This document shows, one piece after another, positions 9,331 through 17,321 of a DNA stretch of 64,000 nt. Positions within the stretch are counted from its first letter, which is position 1; each line of letters starts with the position of its first letter. This DNA is from an uncultured Lachnospiraceae bacterium. Lineage in GTDB: Bacteria; Bacillota; Clostridia; Lachnospirales; Lachnospiraceae. The position numbers and the translations under genes are program-made. Under the pieces are notes generated by a model that saw nothing but the letters and a program-made list of their open reading frames with translations, had not been told where the DNA came from and made no database searches. The DNA lies in the NCBI GenBank assembly GCA_958428365.1, contig CAUAFT010000013.1, positions 8,491 to 72,490 of the forward strand. Direction: 5' to 3'.

Positions 9331-10620
9331 CTATTTCTGTTTCGGCTCTAATTTTTCTTTTCCTCCCATGTATGGCTGTAATGCCTTTGGAATGTTGACG
9401 CTTCCGTCTTCATTCAGATTGTTCTCCAAAAATGCAATGAGCATTCTAGGAGGCGCCACTACGGTATTGTTCAGGGTATGGGCAAAATACTTACCTTCCT
9501 TGCCTTTGACACGGATTTTCAGTCTTCTCGCCTGGGCGTCGCCTAAGTTGGAACAGCTTCCAACCTCGAAGTATTTTTTCTGTCTCGGAGACCAGGCTTC
9601 CACATCGCAGGATTTTACTTTTAAGTCCGCAAGGTCGCCGGAACAGCACTCTAAAGTACGCACCGGGATGTCGAGACTGCGGAATAAGTCTACGGTGTTC
9701 TGCCAGAGCTTGTCATACCACATTGGAGATTCCTCCGGTTTACATACCACAATCATCTCCTGTTTTTCAAACTGGTGGATACGGTAGACCCCGCGTTCCT
9801 CAATGCCGTGGGCTCCTTTTTCTTTTCTGAAGCATGGGGAATAGCTGGTTAAGGTATATGGAAGTTTCTCCTCGTCGTTCATCGTGTCGATGAATTTTCC
9901 GATCATGGAGTGTTCGGAGGTTCCGATGAGATAAAGGTCCTCTCCTTCGATCTTATACATCATAGCGTCCATCTCATCGAAGCTCATAACTCCGGTTACC
10001 ACGTTGCTGCGGATCATAAACGGAGGCACGCAGTAGGTAAATCCTCTGTCGATCATAAAATCTCTCGCATAGGAGATCACCGCGGAGTGAAGTCTTGCGA
10101 TATCGCCCATAAGATAGTAGAAGCCGTTTCCGGCTACTTTTCCTGCCGCCTCCAAATCAATTCCGTCAAAACGTTCCATGATCTCGGTGTGATATGGGAT
10201 GTCAAAATCCGGCACTACGGGTTCGCCGTATTTTTCGATCTCCACGTTGCAGGAATCGTCCTTTCCAATCGGTACGGAAGGGTCGATGATGTTGGGAATC
10301 GTCATCATGATCTTTGTGATCTTCTCCTGCAGTTCCTTCTCCTGCTCCTCTAACTCTGCAAGACGGGCTGCGTCCTTGCCGACCTGCTCTTTTAACGCCA
10401 TCGCCTCGTCTTTTTTGCCCTGTCCCATGAGGGCTCCGATCTGCTTGGAGATCTTGTTTCGATTCGCACGGAGGGCGTCCGCCTCCTGCTGTGCGGCTCT
10501 CGCCTTTGCGTCCAATTCAATGACCTCGTCCACCAGCGGGAGCTTGTGTTCCTGGAATTTGTTCTCGATATTCTTTTTTACAATATCCGGGTTCTCTCTT
10601 AAAAATTTTAAATCTAACAT
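9331..10620 (-). CDS. serS: Seryl-tRNA synthetase
   Basis: 429 aa. It charges tRNA-Ser with serine. A long N-terminal coiled-coil arm (about 25-100) that grips the tRNA variable arm is followed by the class II catalytic core with motif 2 (FRKEKGAHG...RIHQFEKQE) and motif 3 near the C-terminus (NNTVVAPPRMLIAFLENN). ATG follows TAGGAGGATGAA. The leader has a consensus-like promoter (10698-10726) and a strong terminator-type hairpin (10640-10672) immediately before the ribosome binding site, so control by premature termination is likely. Confidence 0.96.
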   Translation of the reverse strand: MLDLKFLRENPDIVKKNIENKFQEHKLPLVDEVIELDAKARAAQQEADALRANRNKISKQIGALMGQGKKDEAMALKEQVGKDAARLAELEEQEKELQEKITKIMMTIPNIIDPSVPIGKDDSCNVEIEKYGEPVVPDFDIPYHTEIMERFDGIDLEAAGKVAGNGFYYLMGDIARLHSAVISYARDFMIDRGFTYCVPPFMIRSNVVTGVMSFDEMDAMMYKIEGEDLYLIGTSEHSMIGKFIDTMNDEEKLPYTLTSYSPCFRKEKGAHGIEERGVYRIHQFEKQEMIVVCKPEESPMWYDKLWQNTVDLFRSLDIPVRTLECCSGDLADLKVKSCDVEAWSPRQKKYFEVGSCSNLGDAQARRLKIRVKGKEGKYFAHTLNNTVVAPPRMLIAFLENNLNEDGSVNIPKALQPYMGGKEKLEPKQK

Positions 10621-10639
10621 TTCATCCTCCTATAAAAAT

Positions 10640-10672
10640 ACCTCCATCCCTGTCCGAGACAGGGACGAAGGT
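10640..10672 (-). terminator. Terminator hairpin in the serS leader
   Basis: A 15-bp stem (10658-10672 with 10640-10654, including two G-T pairs) closes a 3-nt loop and is followed on the minus strand by ATTTTTAT and then AGGAGG. The shorter alternative GAAGG/CCTTC hairpin overlaps its 5' arm and could compete with it. No complete T-box stem I or TGGN bulge could be identified. Confidence 0.75.
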
Positions 10673-10697
10673 GTACCTTCTTTTATTGCCTTTTTCT

Positions 10698-10726
10698 ATT
10701 GTAACCCGATTACCTCAAGTGTGCAA
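10698..10726 (-). promoter_or_regulatory. serS promoter
   Basis: The minus strand reads TTGCAC (10721-10726), 17 nt, TACAAT (10698-10703), a near-consensus sigma-A promoter. Transcription would start about 20 nt before the hairpin at 10640-10672. Confidence 0.7.
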
Positions 10727-10782
10727 GTAATTTTTGCTTCCGAATCCTGTTTTAGCTCCTGTTTGATAGAGGATTTTTCCCT

Positions 10783-12033
10783 CTATTCATGTCTTAACGC
10801 CTCGATCGGATTGAGATTTGCCGCCTTATAGGACGGTAACATTCCAAATATAATTCCAATCAGCATGGAAAATACCACAGCCAAAATCGCCGCCGGAATA
10901 CTGATCGCCACAGGGGTCTGGCTGACCTTGGAAATGACCTGCGCCAGAATGATTCCCACAATGACGCCGACGATCCCTCCTAAGCTGGTGAGCACTGCCG
11001 CCTCGGTTAGAAACTGTCCCAGGATCACGGATTTTCTGGCTCCTATGGCTTTTTTCAGACCGATCTCGCTGGTCCGCTCGGTGACAGACACCAGCATAAT
11101 ATTCATAACGCCGATACCGCCTACTAAAAGCGAGATTCCCGCAATCCAGATCAGCATGGAGTTGGTGGACTCTCCCAGTTCCTGGATCTCCTTCGCCTGT
11201 TCTAAGAGATCCTCCGACTTATACTTGATGGTATCGTCGCTGACACTGAGATTGGCATTGAGAATATCCGCCGTCTTTTTTCCAACAGAGGTCATATCGT
11301 CGGTACTCTCCACCCTCACTACTACGTTTTCCGGCTCGTCATAACGGTATACGATGGGCCAGGTGGTCTTTGGGATATAGACAGAACCGCTTGCCGTCTC
11401 CATATAGGTATAGTAATCCTCCACGGAGCTGATCACCGGCTCAAATTCTTTGCTTTTCTCCACCACTCCCACAACGGTATATGGCTCACCCTTGATCTCG
11501 ATGGATTTTCCCAGAACATCTTCCCCCTGGAAGAGGGCGTCCTTGGAGTCCGCATCCAAAAGGGCTACCTTTCTCTGCTTCTCGTAATCCTTTTCATCAA
11601 AGCCCCTGCCCTCTGTCACCACAAAGTTGCAGGTCTCCAGATAATTCTGTTCAATTCCATACAGGTAACCGCCGGAAATGGAGTTATTTTTATAGTAGGT
11701 GGAACCATAGTCCGCTCTCTTGTAGTAGAGGGATACAGACTGGGCATGTTCCAGATCTTTGATACTCTCCAACGCTTCCTCCGTTACCGGGAACACACCG
11801 TCCGGAATACCGCTGTCCATCTCATATTCCCATTCGCCCTGATAGAGCTCCACTCTCACATTATTCTCTCCCGAACCGATCAGGTTCTCCTTGATCTGTT
11901 CATTTGTCCCCTTGATGGTAGACACAATGGCTATAATCGCCGCAATTCCTATGATGATTCCAAGCATGGTCAGGAAGGAACGCATCTTATGGGACCAGAT
12001 TCCCTGAAAGGATAATCTTATATTTTCTATCAT
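10783..12033 (-). CDS. MacB-type ABC transporter permease
   Basis: 416 aa. A TM helix near the N-terminus (SFLTMLGIIIGIAAIIAIVS, residues about 19-38) precedes a MacB_PCD extracytoplasmic domain (about 45-270). A C-terminal FtsX domain has three TM helices (about 290-310, 335-365 and 380-400) and ends LNPIEALRHE, a common MacB ending. It is the last gene of the operon adaptor-ATPase-adaptor-permease. It probably works as a mechanotransmission exporter of peptides, lipids or drugs. A 7-bp hairpin (10766-10786) overlaps the stop codon. Confidence 0.9.
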   Translation of the reverse strand: MIENIRLSFQGIWSHKMRSFLTMLGIIIGIAAIIAIVSTIKGTNEQIKENLIGSGENNVRVELYQGEWEYEMDSGIPDGVFPVTEEALESIKDLEHAQSVSLYYKRADYGSTYYKNNSISGGYLYGIEQNYLETCNFVVTEGRGFDEKDYEKQRKVALLDADSKDALFQGEDVLGKSIEIKGEPYTVVGVVEKSKEFEPVISSVEDYYTYMETASGSVYIPKTTWPIVYRYDEPENVVVRVESTDDMTSVGKKTADILNANLSVSDDTIKYKSEDLLEQAKEIQELGESTNSMLIWIAGISLLVGGIGVMNIMLVSVTERTSEIGLKKAIGARKSVILGQFLTEAAVLTSLGGIVGVIVGIILAQVISKVSQTPVAISIPAAILAVVFSMLIGIIFGMLPSYKAANLNPIEALRHE

Positions 12034-12045
12034 CTGCTCTTCCTC

Positions 12046-13575
12046 CTAATAATCCATCTCATCCGTCTCCTGAACTCTCACGCCCTCTTTGACCTCTTTT
12101 CCGTAAGGAAAGGCAAGATAGTCCTCCTTACTGATACCTGATAAGATCTGAACGATCTGTCCATAGTAGGATTTGCCGGTCTTTACATACTGCTTCTTCA
12201 GACGGTGGTTCTCATCCTCCACCATCACATAGGATTTTCCATTTTCCGTACGGACGAAGGCTTTTTCCACATAGGGCGCTGCGTCAGCTCCCTCATCCTG
12301 GCTGATGGTCAGATCCACACTCTCGCCGTTTCTAAGTCCCTCGCTTTCTTCCACCAGCGCCTTATAAGGGTAGTAGGATACATTCGGATTGCCCTCTCCC
12401 ATATAATCGCCGCTGTCGGTAGGTGTTGTGGATACCTCCGTAATGGTTCCCTCATAAATCTGTCCGCTTTCCCAGGAATTGATGGTAACCTTCTGTCCGG
12501 CTTTGATCTCATCCAGCATCAACTCGCTGATGGAACCTGTCACATAGAGACTGTCCTGTCCTCTGACCTCCAGGAACGGGGAACCGTCACTGCTCAGATT
12601 CTCCAGATCCTGTACCGAGGACACGGTTCCGTTTACCGTAGCTGTCACCACGCCATCCCCGGACGCTTTCTGAAGCTGTTCCAACTCCAGTTGAATCTTC
12701 CGTTTGCTGATATCCAACTCCCGGATCCTTTTTTCTTTCTCCCGGATAGCCTCCGCCAGCTCTGCTGCCGTATAACCATCTTCTTCCTCTGTCTGCGTAT
12801 CGTCCTCCTCCACGTCTGCCGGTTCTTCCACCACCTGCTCTCTTGCCGCCACAGACCATTTTTCATCATCGGCATAGGCGTCTTCCAGACTGCTGCCGTT
12901 TACCAGCCATGCGTTTAGGATATCCCCTTTTACCTTGTTCTTTTTATGGATCTCAAAAATCGCCGTAAAGGAATTGTCTTTTAAATAATTCAGGTATTCT
13001 CCTGTCACATAGGACTCCTGGGTACAAAGGAACCGGAATGGTTCTTCCTGGGATCCGTCTCCCTCAAAAGGTTCTGCCGATGTTCCAATGATATTATAGG
13101 CATCCCCCGTCTTTTCCTCCAGGACAGGTTCCTGCTCCGTGTTCTCGCTCTCGGTCTCCGTGCTCTCTGCAATGGGAGTTGTCGCCCGCAGCCGCTCCAG
13201 GTCTCTTTGCGCGATCACAAGATCATTCTCCGCTGTGGACAGATCCAGTTCTTTCATGGAGAGATTGAGATTTGCCTCCTCCATATTGTAGCGAAACAGA
13301 GGATCGCCCTCCTGGACCGTATCTCCCTGCTGAACATAGACTTCCTCCACAACGTCATCCTCGTCCAGATAGACTACCTGGGACTGATCGTCTGTCACGG
13401 TTCCGCTGCTGTAGGATTCATTCTCTCCCATTCCCCAGTCCATGCTGGCAACCGGATAGACCTTTACCTTTTTATTGTTGTCCTGATGCTTGCGGTAGGC
13501 AAAGATCCCTCCTCCCACGGCTCCTGCAATGATAACGAGAACCAGAAGGATCACCAGTATTTTTTTCTTCTTCAT
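12046..13575 (-). CDS. HlyD/MacA-type adaptor with an insertion in its coiled-coil hairpin
   Basis: 509 aa. An N-terminal TM anchor (residues 5-26) precedes a lipoyl-like half (about 60-95). A helical hairpin arm (98-131) is interrupted by a roughly 135-residue acidic, non-helical region (about 132-267); the second helix follows (268-300) and then beta-barrel domains. A typical MacA adaptor is about 370-400 aa, so the insertion explains the extra length. The start ATG overlaps the ATPase stop (TGATG). In a monoderm cell it would extend the transporter into the cell wall. The role of the inserted region is unknown. Confidence 0.82.
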   Translation of the reverse strand: MKKKKILVILLVLVIIAGAVGGGIFAYRKHQDNNKKVKVYPVASMDWGMGENESYSSGTVTDDQSQVVYLDEDDVVEEVYVQQGDTVQEGDPLFRYNMEEANLNLSMKELDLSTAENDLVIAQRDLERLRATTPIAESTETESENTEQEPVLEEKTGDAYNIIGTSAEPFEGDGSQEEPFRFLCTQESYVTGEYLNYLKDNSFTAIFEIHKKNKVKGDILNAWLVNGSSLEDAYADDEKWSVAAREQVVEEPADVEEDDTQTEEEDGYTAAELAEAIREKEKRIRELDISKRKIQLELEQLQKASGDGVVTATVNGTVSSVQDLENLSSDGSPFLEVRGQDSLYVTGSISELMLDEIKAGQKVTINSWESGQIYEGTITEVSTTPTDSGDYMGEGNPNVSYYPYKALVEESEGLRNGESVDLTISQDEGADAAPYVEKAFVRTENGKSYVMVEDENHRLKKQYVKTGKSYYGQIVQILSGISKEDYLAFPYGKEVKEGVRVQETDEMDY

Positions 13576-14255
13576 CAGGCTTCCTCCTTTTCCTCTGTCA
13601 GTTCTCCGTCAATGATATGGACGACTCTTCTCGCATACTTTGCTATGTTTGCATCATGGGTGATCATAACAATGGTGACACCCTCTTCGTTCAGCTTTTC
13701 AAAGAGCTGCATGATCTGCTCCCCGGACTTGGAGTCCAAAGCTCCCGTGGGTTCATCTGCCAAAAGGATCTTCGGGGAGTTCACCATGGCACGGGCAATC
13801 GCCACTCTCTGCTTCTGACCTCCCGAAAGCTGGTTTGGACGGAACGTAGCGCGGTCGCCAAGCCCGACTCTCTCCAACGCCGCATATGCCATTTCCTTTC
13901 TCTCCTTCGGTTTAATTCCGGCATAACTAAGGGGCAGCGCCACATTATCCTGTGCCGTAGCTCTTGGCAGCAACTGAAAGTTCTGGAATACGAACCCGAT
14001 ACTGCTGGAACGGACACTTGCCAGTTCCCTGTCCTTATAGGAGAGGATATCCTCCCCGGCAAACTCATAAGTACCGGAGGTGGGCTGATCCAGACAGCCG
14101 ATAATATTCATCAGCGTAGTCTTACCGGATCCGGAAGGACCCATGATCGCCACATATTCCCCCTCCTCCACTTGCAGGTTCACATCTTTTAAGACAGGAA
14201 TCACCAGCTTATCCTGTATGTAATCTTTATAGATATGCTCTAAATTTAATATCAT
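13575..14255 (-). CDS. MacB/LolD-type ABC transporter ATP-binding protein
   Basis: 226 aa. Walker A is GPSGSGKTT, the Q-loop lies in FVFQNFQLLP, the signature is LSGGQKQRVAIARA, Walker B is ILLADEPTGALD, and the H-loop is in MITHD. This is the LolD/MacB exporter class. It sits between two adaptor genes: 8 nt after the upstream one and overlapping the downstream one by a base. It powers the permease at 10783-12033. Confidence 0.93.
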   Translation of the reverse strand: MILNLEHIYKDYIQDKLVIPVLKDVNLQVEEGEYVAIMGPSGSGKTTLMNIIGCLDQPTSGTYEFAGEDILSYKDRELASVRSSSIGFVFQNFQLLPRATAQDNVALPLSYAGIKPKERKEMAYAALERVGLGDRATFRPNQLSGGQKQRVAIARAMVNSPKILLADEPTGALDSKSGEQIMQLFEKLNEEGVTIVMITHDANIAKYARRVVHIIDGELTEEKEEA

Positions 14256-14263
14256 GGATATGC

Positions 14264-15640
14264 CTACTCCTCTCCTTCCAGACTCTTCAACTGCTTACCG
14301 GCACCAGAGTCATCTCCTTCGTCCTCAGTCTGCTCCGCCTCATCTGCTGCCTCATCTTCATCAGGCACTGCATCCTCGCCGGATTCATCTGACAGTTCCT
14401 CATCATCCAGACTCTCCGTTCCATCCTCTTCCGTACTCTGCTCATCCTCTATGGCTTCCATCGCCTTAGAGGCGTCTTTCGTCGTGCTCATGCCCTCCTT
14501 GATTCCTTCCTGAGGCCATGCAATGTAATCATCTTCCTTCAAACCGGATTTTATCTCGTACTCGCCAAGCTCTTCGTCATATTCTCCCAGCTCCACCGTC
14601 CTCTTCTCCAGTTTTCCATTGCCGTTATCTGCCCAGACGTAGGCGCTGTTTTCTTCCTGTACGAGATAATATTCATAGAGCCAGATTCCTTCTTTTGCAC
14701 TGCTCTGTCCATTGTCCAACTCCACATAGACATGCTGTCCTAACATCAGTCCCTCAGTATTTTCAATGGTAACATAAAACGGATATTTGGAAGAGGTGGT
14801 GGCATCACTGTCCGAAGCTGAATCATCATACTCGTAATCGGAACTGCTGTTGGTCTGGGGATCTTCCATATCGATGCCTGCAAGGGTTCCGGTCCATGTC
14901 TGACTCTCATCCACGCGGGAACGGATGATCATAGGCTCTCCCTCGGCGATTTCCGACATATTCTGTTCATTTACATAACATTTTACACGATAAGATCCAT
15001 TCGCCATAATGGTCATAAAGGCTTCCTCAGAATCTCCGCCTGCGGCAGGATCGCCAACAGACTTCACCACTCCCGCCATCTTGCTGGTGACTACAGAATC
15101 CCTGATCGTCTCATTGAGCTTGTCGATCTCCAGCTGCTTGGACTGTAAGTTGTACTCCGACTGCTTCATCTCATTTTGCACGCTCTGTATCTGAGTGGAA
15201 TAATCAAATCTTGCTTCCTCCGAAGCAGCCGCATCTCTTTCTGCCGTCAGAGAAGCAATCTGCTCCTTGGCATCATTGATCTCATTGGTCATACTCTCAA
15301 GCTCCAGCTTCTCCTGTTCGATCTGGCTGCTGACCTCGTCTGTATTATAGGAAAAGAGCTGATCCCCCTCGGCAACCTCATCTCCTGCTTTAACATAGAC
15401 TTCCTTCACTTCCTTGTCGCTGCTGAGATTGATCTTCCAGGTATCCTGCGCTTCAATCACTCCTGCAAAACGATTCGTGGTTCCCGACTGGCTTCCCGTC
15501 AATGCGGCTACTTTCTCCACATATGCCTGATTGGACTTGTCCGTCCCCTGCTTATTCGCAAGATAGATGCTAAGAACCACCACAAGCACCGCCACAACTG
15601 CCACGGCAGCCCCAATCGCTATTTTTTTCTTTTTCTCCAT
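14264..15640 (-). CDS. HlyD/MacA-type adaptor with a long acidic C-terminus
   Basis: 458 aa from ATG at 15640, preceded by CAGGAGGAAGGTA; the frame extends to 15700 but without a site. It has an N-terminal TM anchor (about 6-28), a lipoyl-like half, a coiled-coil hairpin (about 100-185, rich in E/Q/K) and beta-barrel domains. The last 70 residues are strikingly rich in Asp, Glu and Ser. It is the first gene of the exporter operon, so this system carries two different adaptors. The acidic tail may bind cations or cell wall; that is inference. Confidence 0.82.
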   Translation of the reverse strand: MEKKKKIAIGAAVAVVAVLVVVLSIYLANKQGTDKSNQAYVEKVAALTGSQSGTTNRFAGVIEAQDTWKINLSSDKEVKEVYVKAGDEVAEGDQLFSYNTDEVSSQIEQEKLELESMTNEINDAKEQIASLTAERDAAASEEARFDYSTQIQSVQNEMKQSEYNLQSKQLEIDKLNETIRDSVVTSKMAGVVKSVGDPAAGGDSEEAFMTIMANGSYRVKCYVNEQNMSEIAEGEPMIIRSRVDESQTWTGTLAGIDMEDPQTNSSSDYEYDDSASDSDATTSSKYPFYVTIENTEGLMLGQHVYVELDNGQSSAKEGIWLYEYYLVQEENSAYVWADNGNGKLEKRTVELGEYDEELGEYEIKSGLKEDDYIAWPQEGIKEGMSTTKDASKAMEAIEDEQSTEEDGTESLDDEELSDESGEDAVPDEDEAADEAEQTEDEGDDSGAGKQLKSLEGEE

Positions 15641-15672
15641 TACCTTCCTCCTGTAAAATATTATATATAATA

Positions 15673-15701
15673 AATGACCACAGATAACATCTGCGGTCAT
15701 T
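15673..15701 (-). terminator. Hairpin between glyA and the exporter operon
   Basis: A 13-bp stem with one wobble pair (15673-15685 with 15689-15701) has a 3-nt loop. It lies 49 bases after the glyA stop and 33 before the adaptor ATG. The following minus-strand sequence is AT-rich but not a clean T-tract, so it may be a weak terminator or a leader hairpin. Confidence 0.5.
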
Positions 15702-15749
15702 ATATCATTTCTTCATGTAAAAAGTATGTTTTTTTACAAATCTTAAGAA

Positions 15750-16988
15750 TTATTTCAATGGGTATTTGTCCGTTAAGGTCTTTACCATTCCTTTTACATC
15801 CTCCGACGCCGCTTCGCCCTTTTGGATCATCATGGCGATCGCTTCTGCGATCACGTCCATATCCTCCGTATTCATGCCGCGGGAAGTCACGGATGCTGTA
15901 CCAAGACGGATACCGCTTGTGACAAATGGAGATTTCGGGTCATTTGGGATCGTGTTCTTATTACAGGTAATGTTAACGGAATCCAGTAATTTTTCCACTG
16001 CCTTTCCGGTGAGATCATAATTCGTCAGATCCACTAACATCAGATGGTTGTCCGTGCCGCCGGATACAATTCTGATATCCCTTGCCAGCAGACCTTTGCA
16101 AAGAGCCTGAGCATTGTCAATGATTCCCTGCTGATATACCTTGAACTCCGGCTTTAACGCCTCCTCAAAGCAGACTGCCTTTGCCGCAATCACATGCATC
16201 AGCGGACCTCCCTGGATGCCTGGAAAGATCGCCTTGTTGAAGTTGAACTTCTCTGCTGCCTCAGCGTTTGCCAGGATCATGCCGCCTCTTGGTCCCCGCA
16301 GAGTCTTGTGTGTGGTGGTGGTCACCACATCCGCATATGGGAATGGGCTTGGATGAAGTCCTGCCGCTACCAGTCCCGCAATGTGTGCCATATCTACCAT
16401 GAGATATGCTCCCGACGCGTCTGCGATCTCTCTGAATTTCTTAAAATCAATAATTCTTGCATAGGCGCTGGCTCCCGCGATGATCAGCTTCGGCTTGCAC
16501 TCCATAGCGATCTCCATCACCTTATCGTAATCGATGACACCCTCGTCGTTGACGCCATAAGGCACAATGTTAAAATATTTTCCTGAAAAGTTCACAGGGC
16601 TTCCGTGGGTCAGATGTCCGCCGTGATCTAAGTTCATGCCCATCACCGTATCTCCCGGTGTCAGCATTGCGAACTGAACCGCCATATTTGCCTGTGCTCC
16701 TGAATGGGGCTGAACATTGGCGTAGTCGCAGCCAAATATTTTCTTTGCGCGCTCAATGGCAAGATTCTCCACCACGTCCACACATTCGCATCCGCCGTAG
16801 TATCTCTTTGCCGGGTATCCTTCCGCATACTTGTTGGTGAGAATGCTTCCCATCGCCTCCATGACCGCCGGGCTTACCCAGTTCTCAGATGCGATCAGCT
16901 CAATGTGGCTGTTCTGTCTCTCCATCTCCGCTGCGATGGCATCCGCCACTGCCGGATCTACTGCCTTGATCTCTTCCAGTGAGTTCAT
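15750..16988 (-). CDS. glyA: Serine hydroxymethyltransferase
   Basis: 412 aa, the usual length. This PLP enzyme converts serine and tetrahydrofolate to glycine and methylene-tetrahydrofolate. The PLP lysine lies in TTTTHKTLRGPRGG, preceded by the conserved DMAHIAGLVAAG stretch. ATG at 16988 follows TGGAGGAAATTACAT. A GC-rich hairpin (17032-17062) lies in the upstream gap. Confidence 0.97.
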   Translation of the reverse strand: MNSLEEIKAVDPAVADAIAAEMERQNSHIELIASENWVSPAVMEAMGSILTNKYAEGYPAKRYYGGCECVDVVENLAIERAKKIFGCDYANVQPHSGAQANMAVQFAMLTPGDTVMGMNLDHGGHLTHGSPVNFSGKYFNIVPYGVNDEGVIDYDKVMEIAMECKPKLIIAGASAYARIIDFKKFREIADASGAYLMVDMAHIAGLVAAGLHPSPFPYADVVTTTTHKTLRGPRGGMILANAEAAEKFNFNKAIFPGIQGGPLMHVIAAKAVCFEEALKPEFKVYQQGIIDNAQALCKGLLARDIRIVSGGTDNHLMLVDLTNYDLTGKAVEKLLDSVNITCNKNTIPNDPKSPFVTSGIRLGTASVTSRGMNTEDMDVIAEAIAMMIQKGEAASEDVKGMVKTLTDKYPLK

Positions 16989-17031
16989 ATGTAATTTCCT
17001 CCATATATTATTTTCCTGTTTTCTGTACCAC

Positions 17032-17062
17032 CGTCCGCAGGTTTTCTTTCCCTGCGTGGACG
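17032..17062 (-). other. Hairpin in front of glyA
   Basis: CGTCCGCAGG (17032-17041) pairs with CCTGC..GGACG (17051-17062) with a 2-nt bulge and a 9-nt loop. No T-tract follows, so it looks like a leader structure or a weak terminator of the upstream secDF-DUF1294 operon. Confidence 0.45.
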
Positions 17063-17320
17063 CTAACTATTCCCTATTATAAAGTACCCGAAAATGATTT
17101 GCAATATAAAAATCACCGGCATTCCCAAAACGAAATACCAGTGTCTTGTCTTATGCCGGAAAAAATACATTCCTGCCCAGCACCCCAGGCTTCCGCCAAG
17201 GCATGCTGTCAGGAATAATCTCTTTTCTGAGATCCGCCACATCCTGGCAATGGCTCTCTTCTTATCCACGCCCATCAGGACAAATCCCAGAATATTTATA
17301 AAGATCAGATAATACCACAT
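17063..17320 (-). CDS. DUF1294 small membrane protein
   Basis: 85 aa with three hydrophobic segments (about 3-19, 35-52 and 60-82). The GVDKKRA...RISEKRL...GGSLGCWAGMYFFRHKTRHWYF pattern is characteristic of DUF1294. The family function is not known to me. It starts one nucleotide after the secDF stop, so it is probably co-translated with secDF. Confidence 0.85.
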   Translation of the reverse strand: MWYYLIFINILGFVLMGVDKKRAIARMWRISEKRLFLTACLGGSLGCWAGMYFFRHKTRHWYFVLGMPVIFILQIIFGYFIIGNS

Positions 17321-17321
17321 C

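Noticed and set aside
10640..10697. Full T-box in front of serS
   Set aside because: No stem I, specifier loop or TGGN bulge fits in the short leader; only the terminator part is convincing.
12205..12918. 237-aa plus-strand frame within the adaptor gene
   Set aside because: It is antisense to the HlyD-type gene; the composition (many His, Leu, Phe) is typical of antisense frames.
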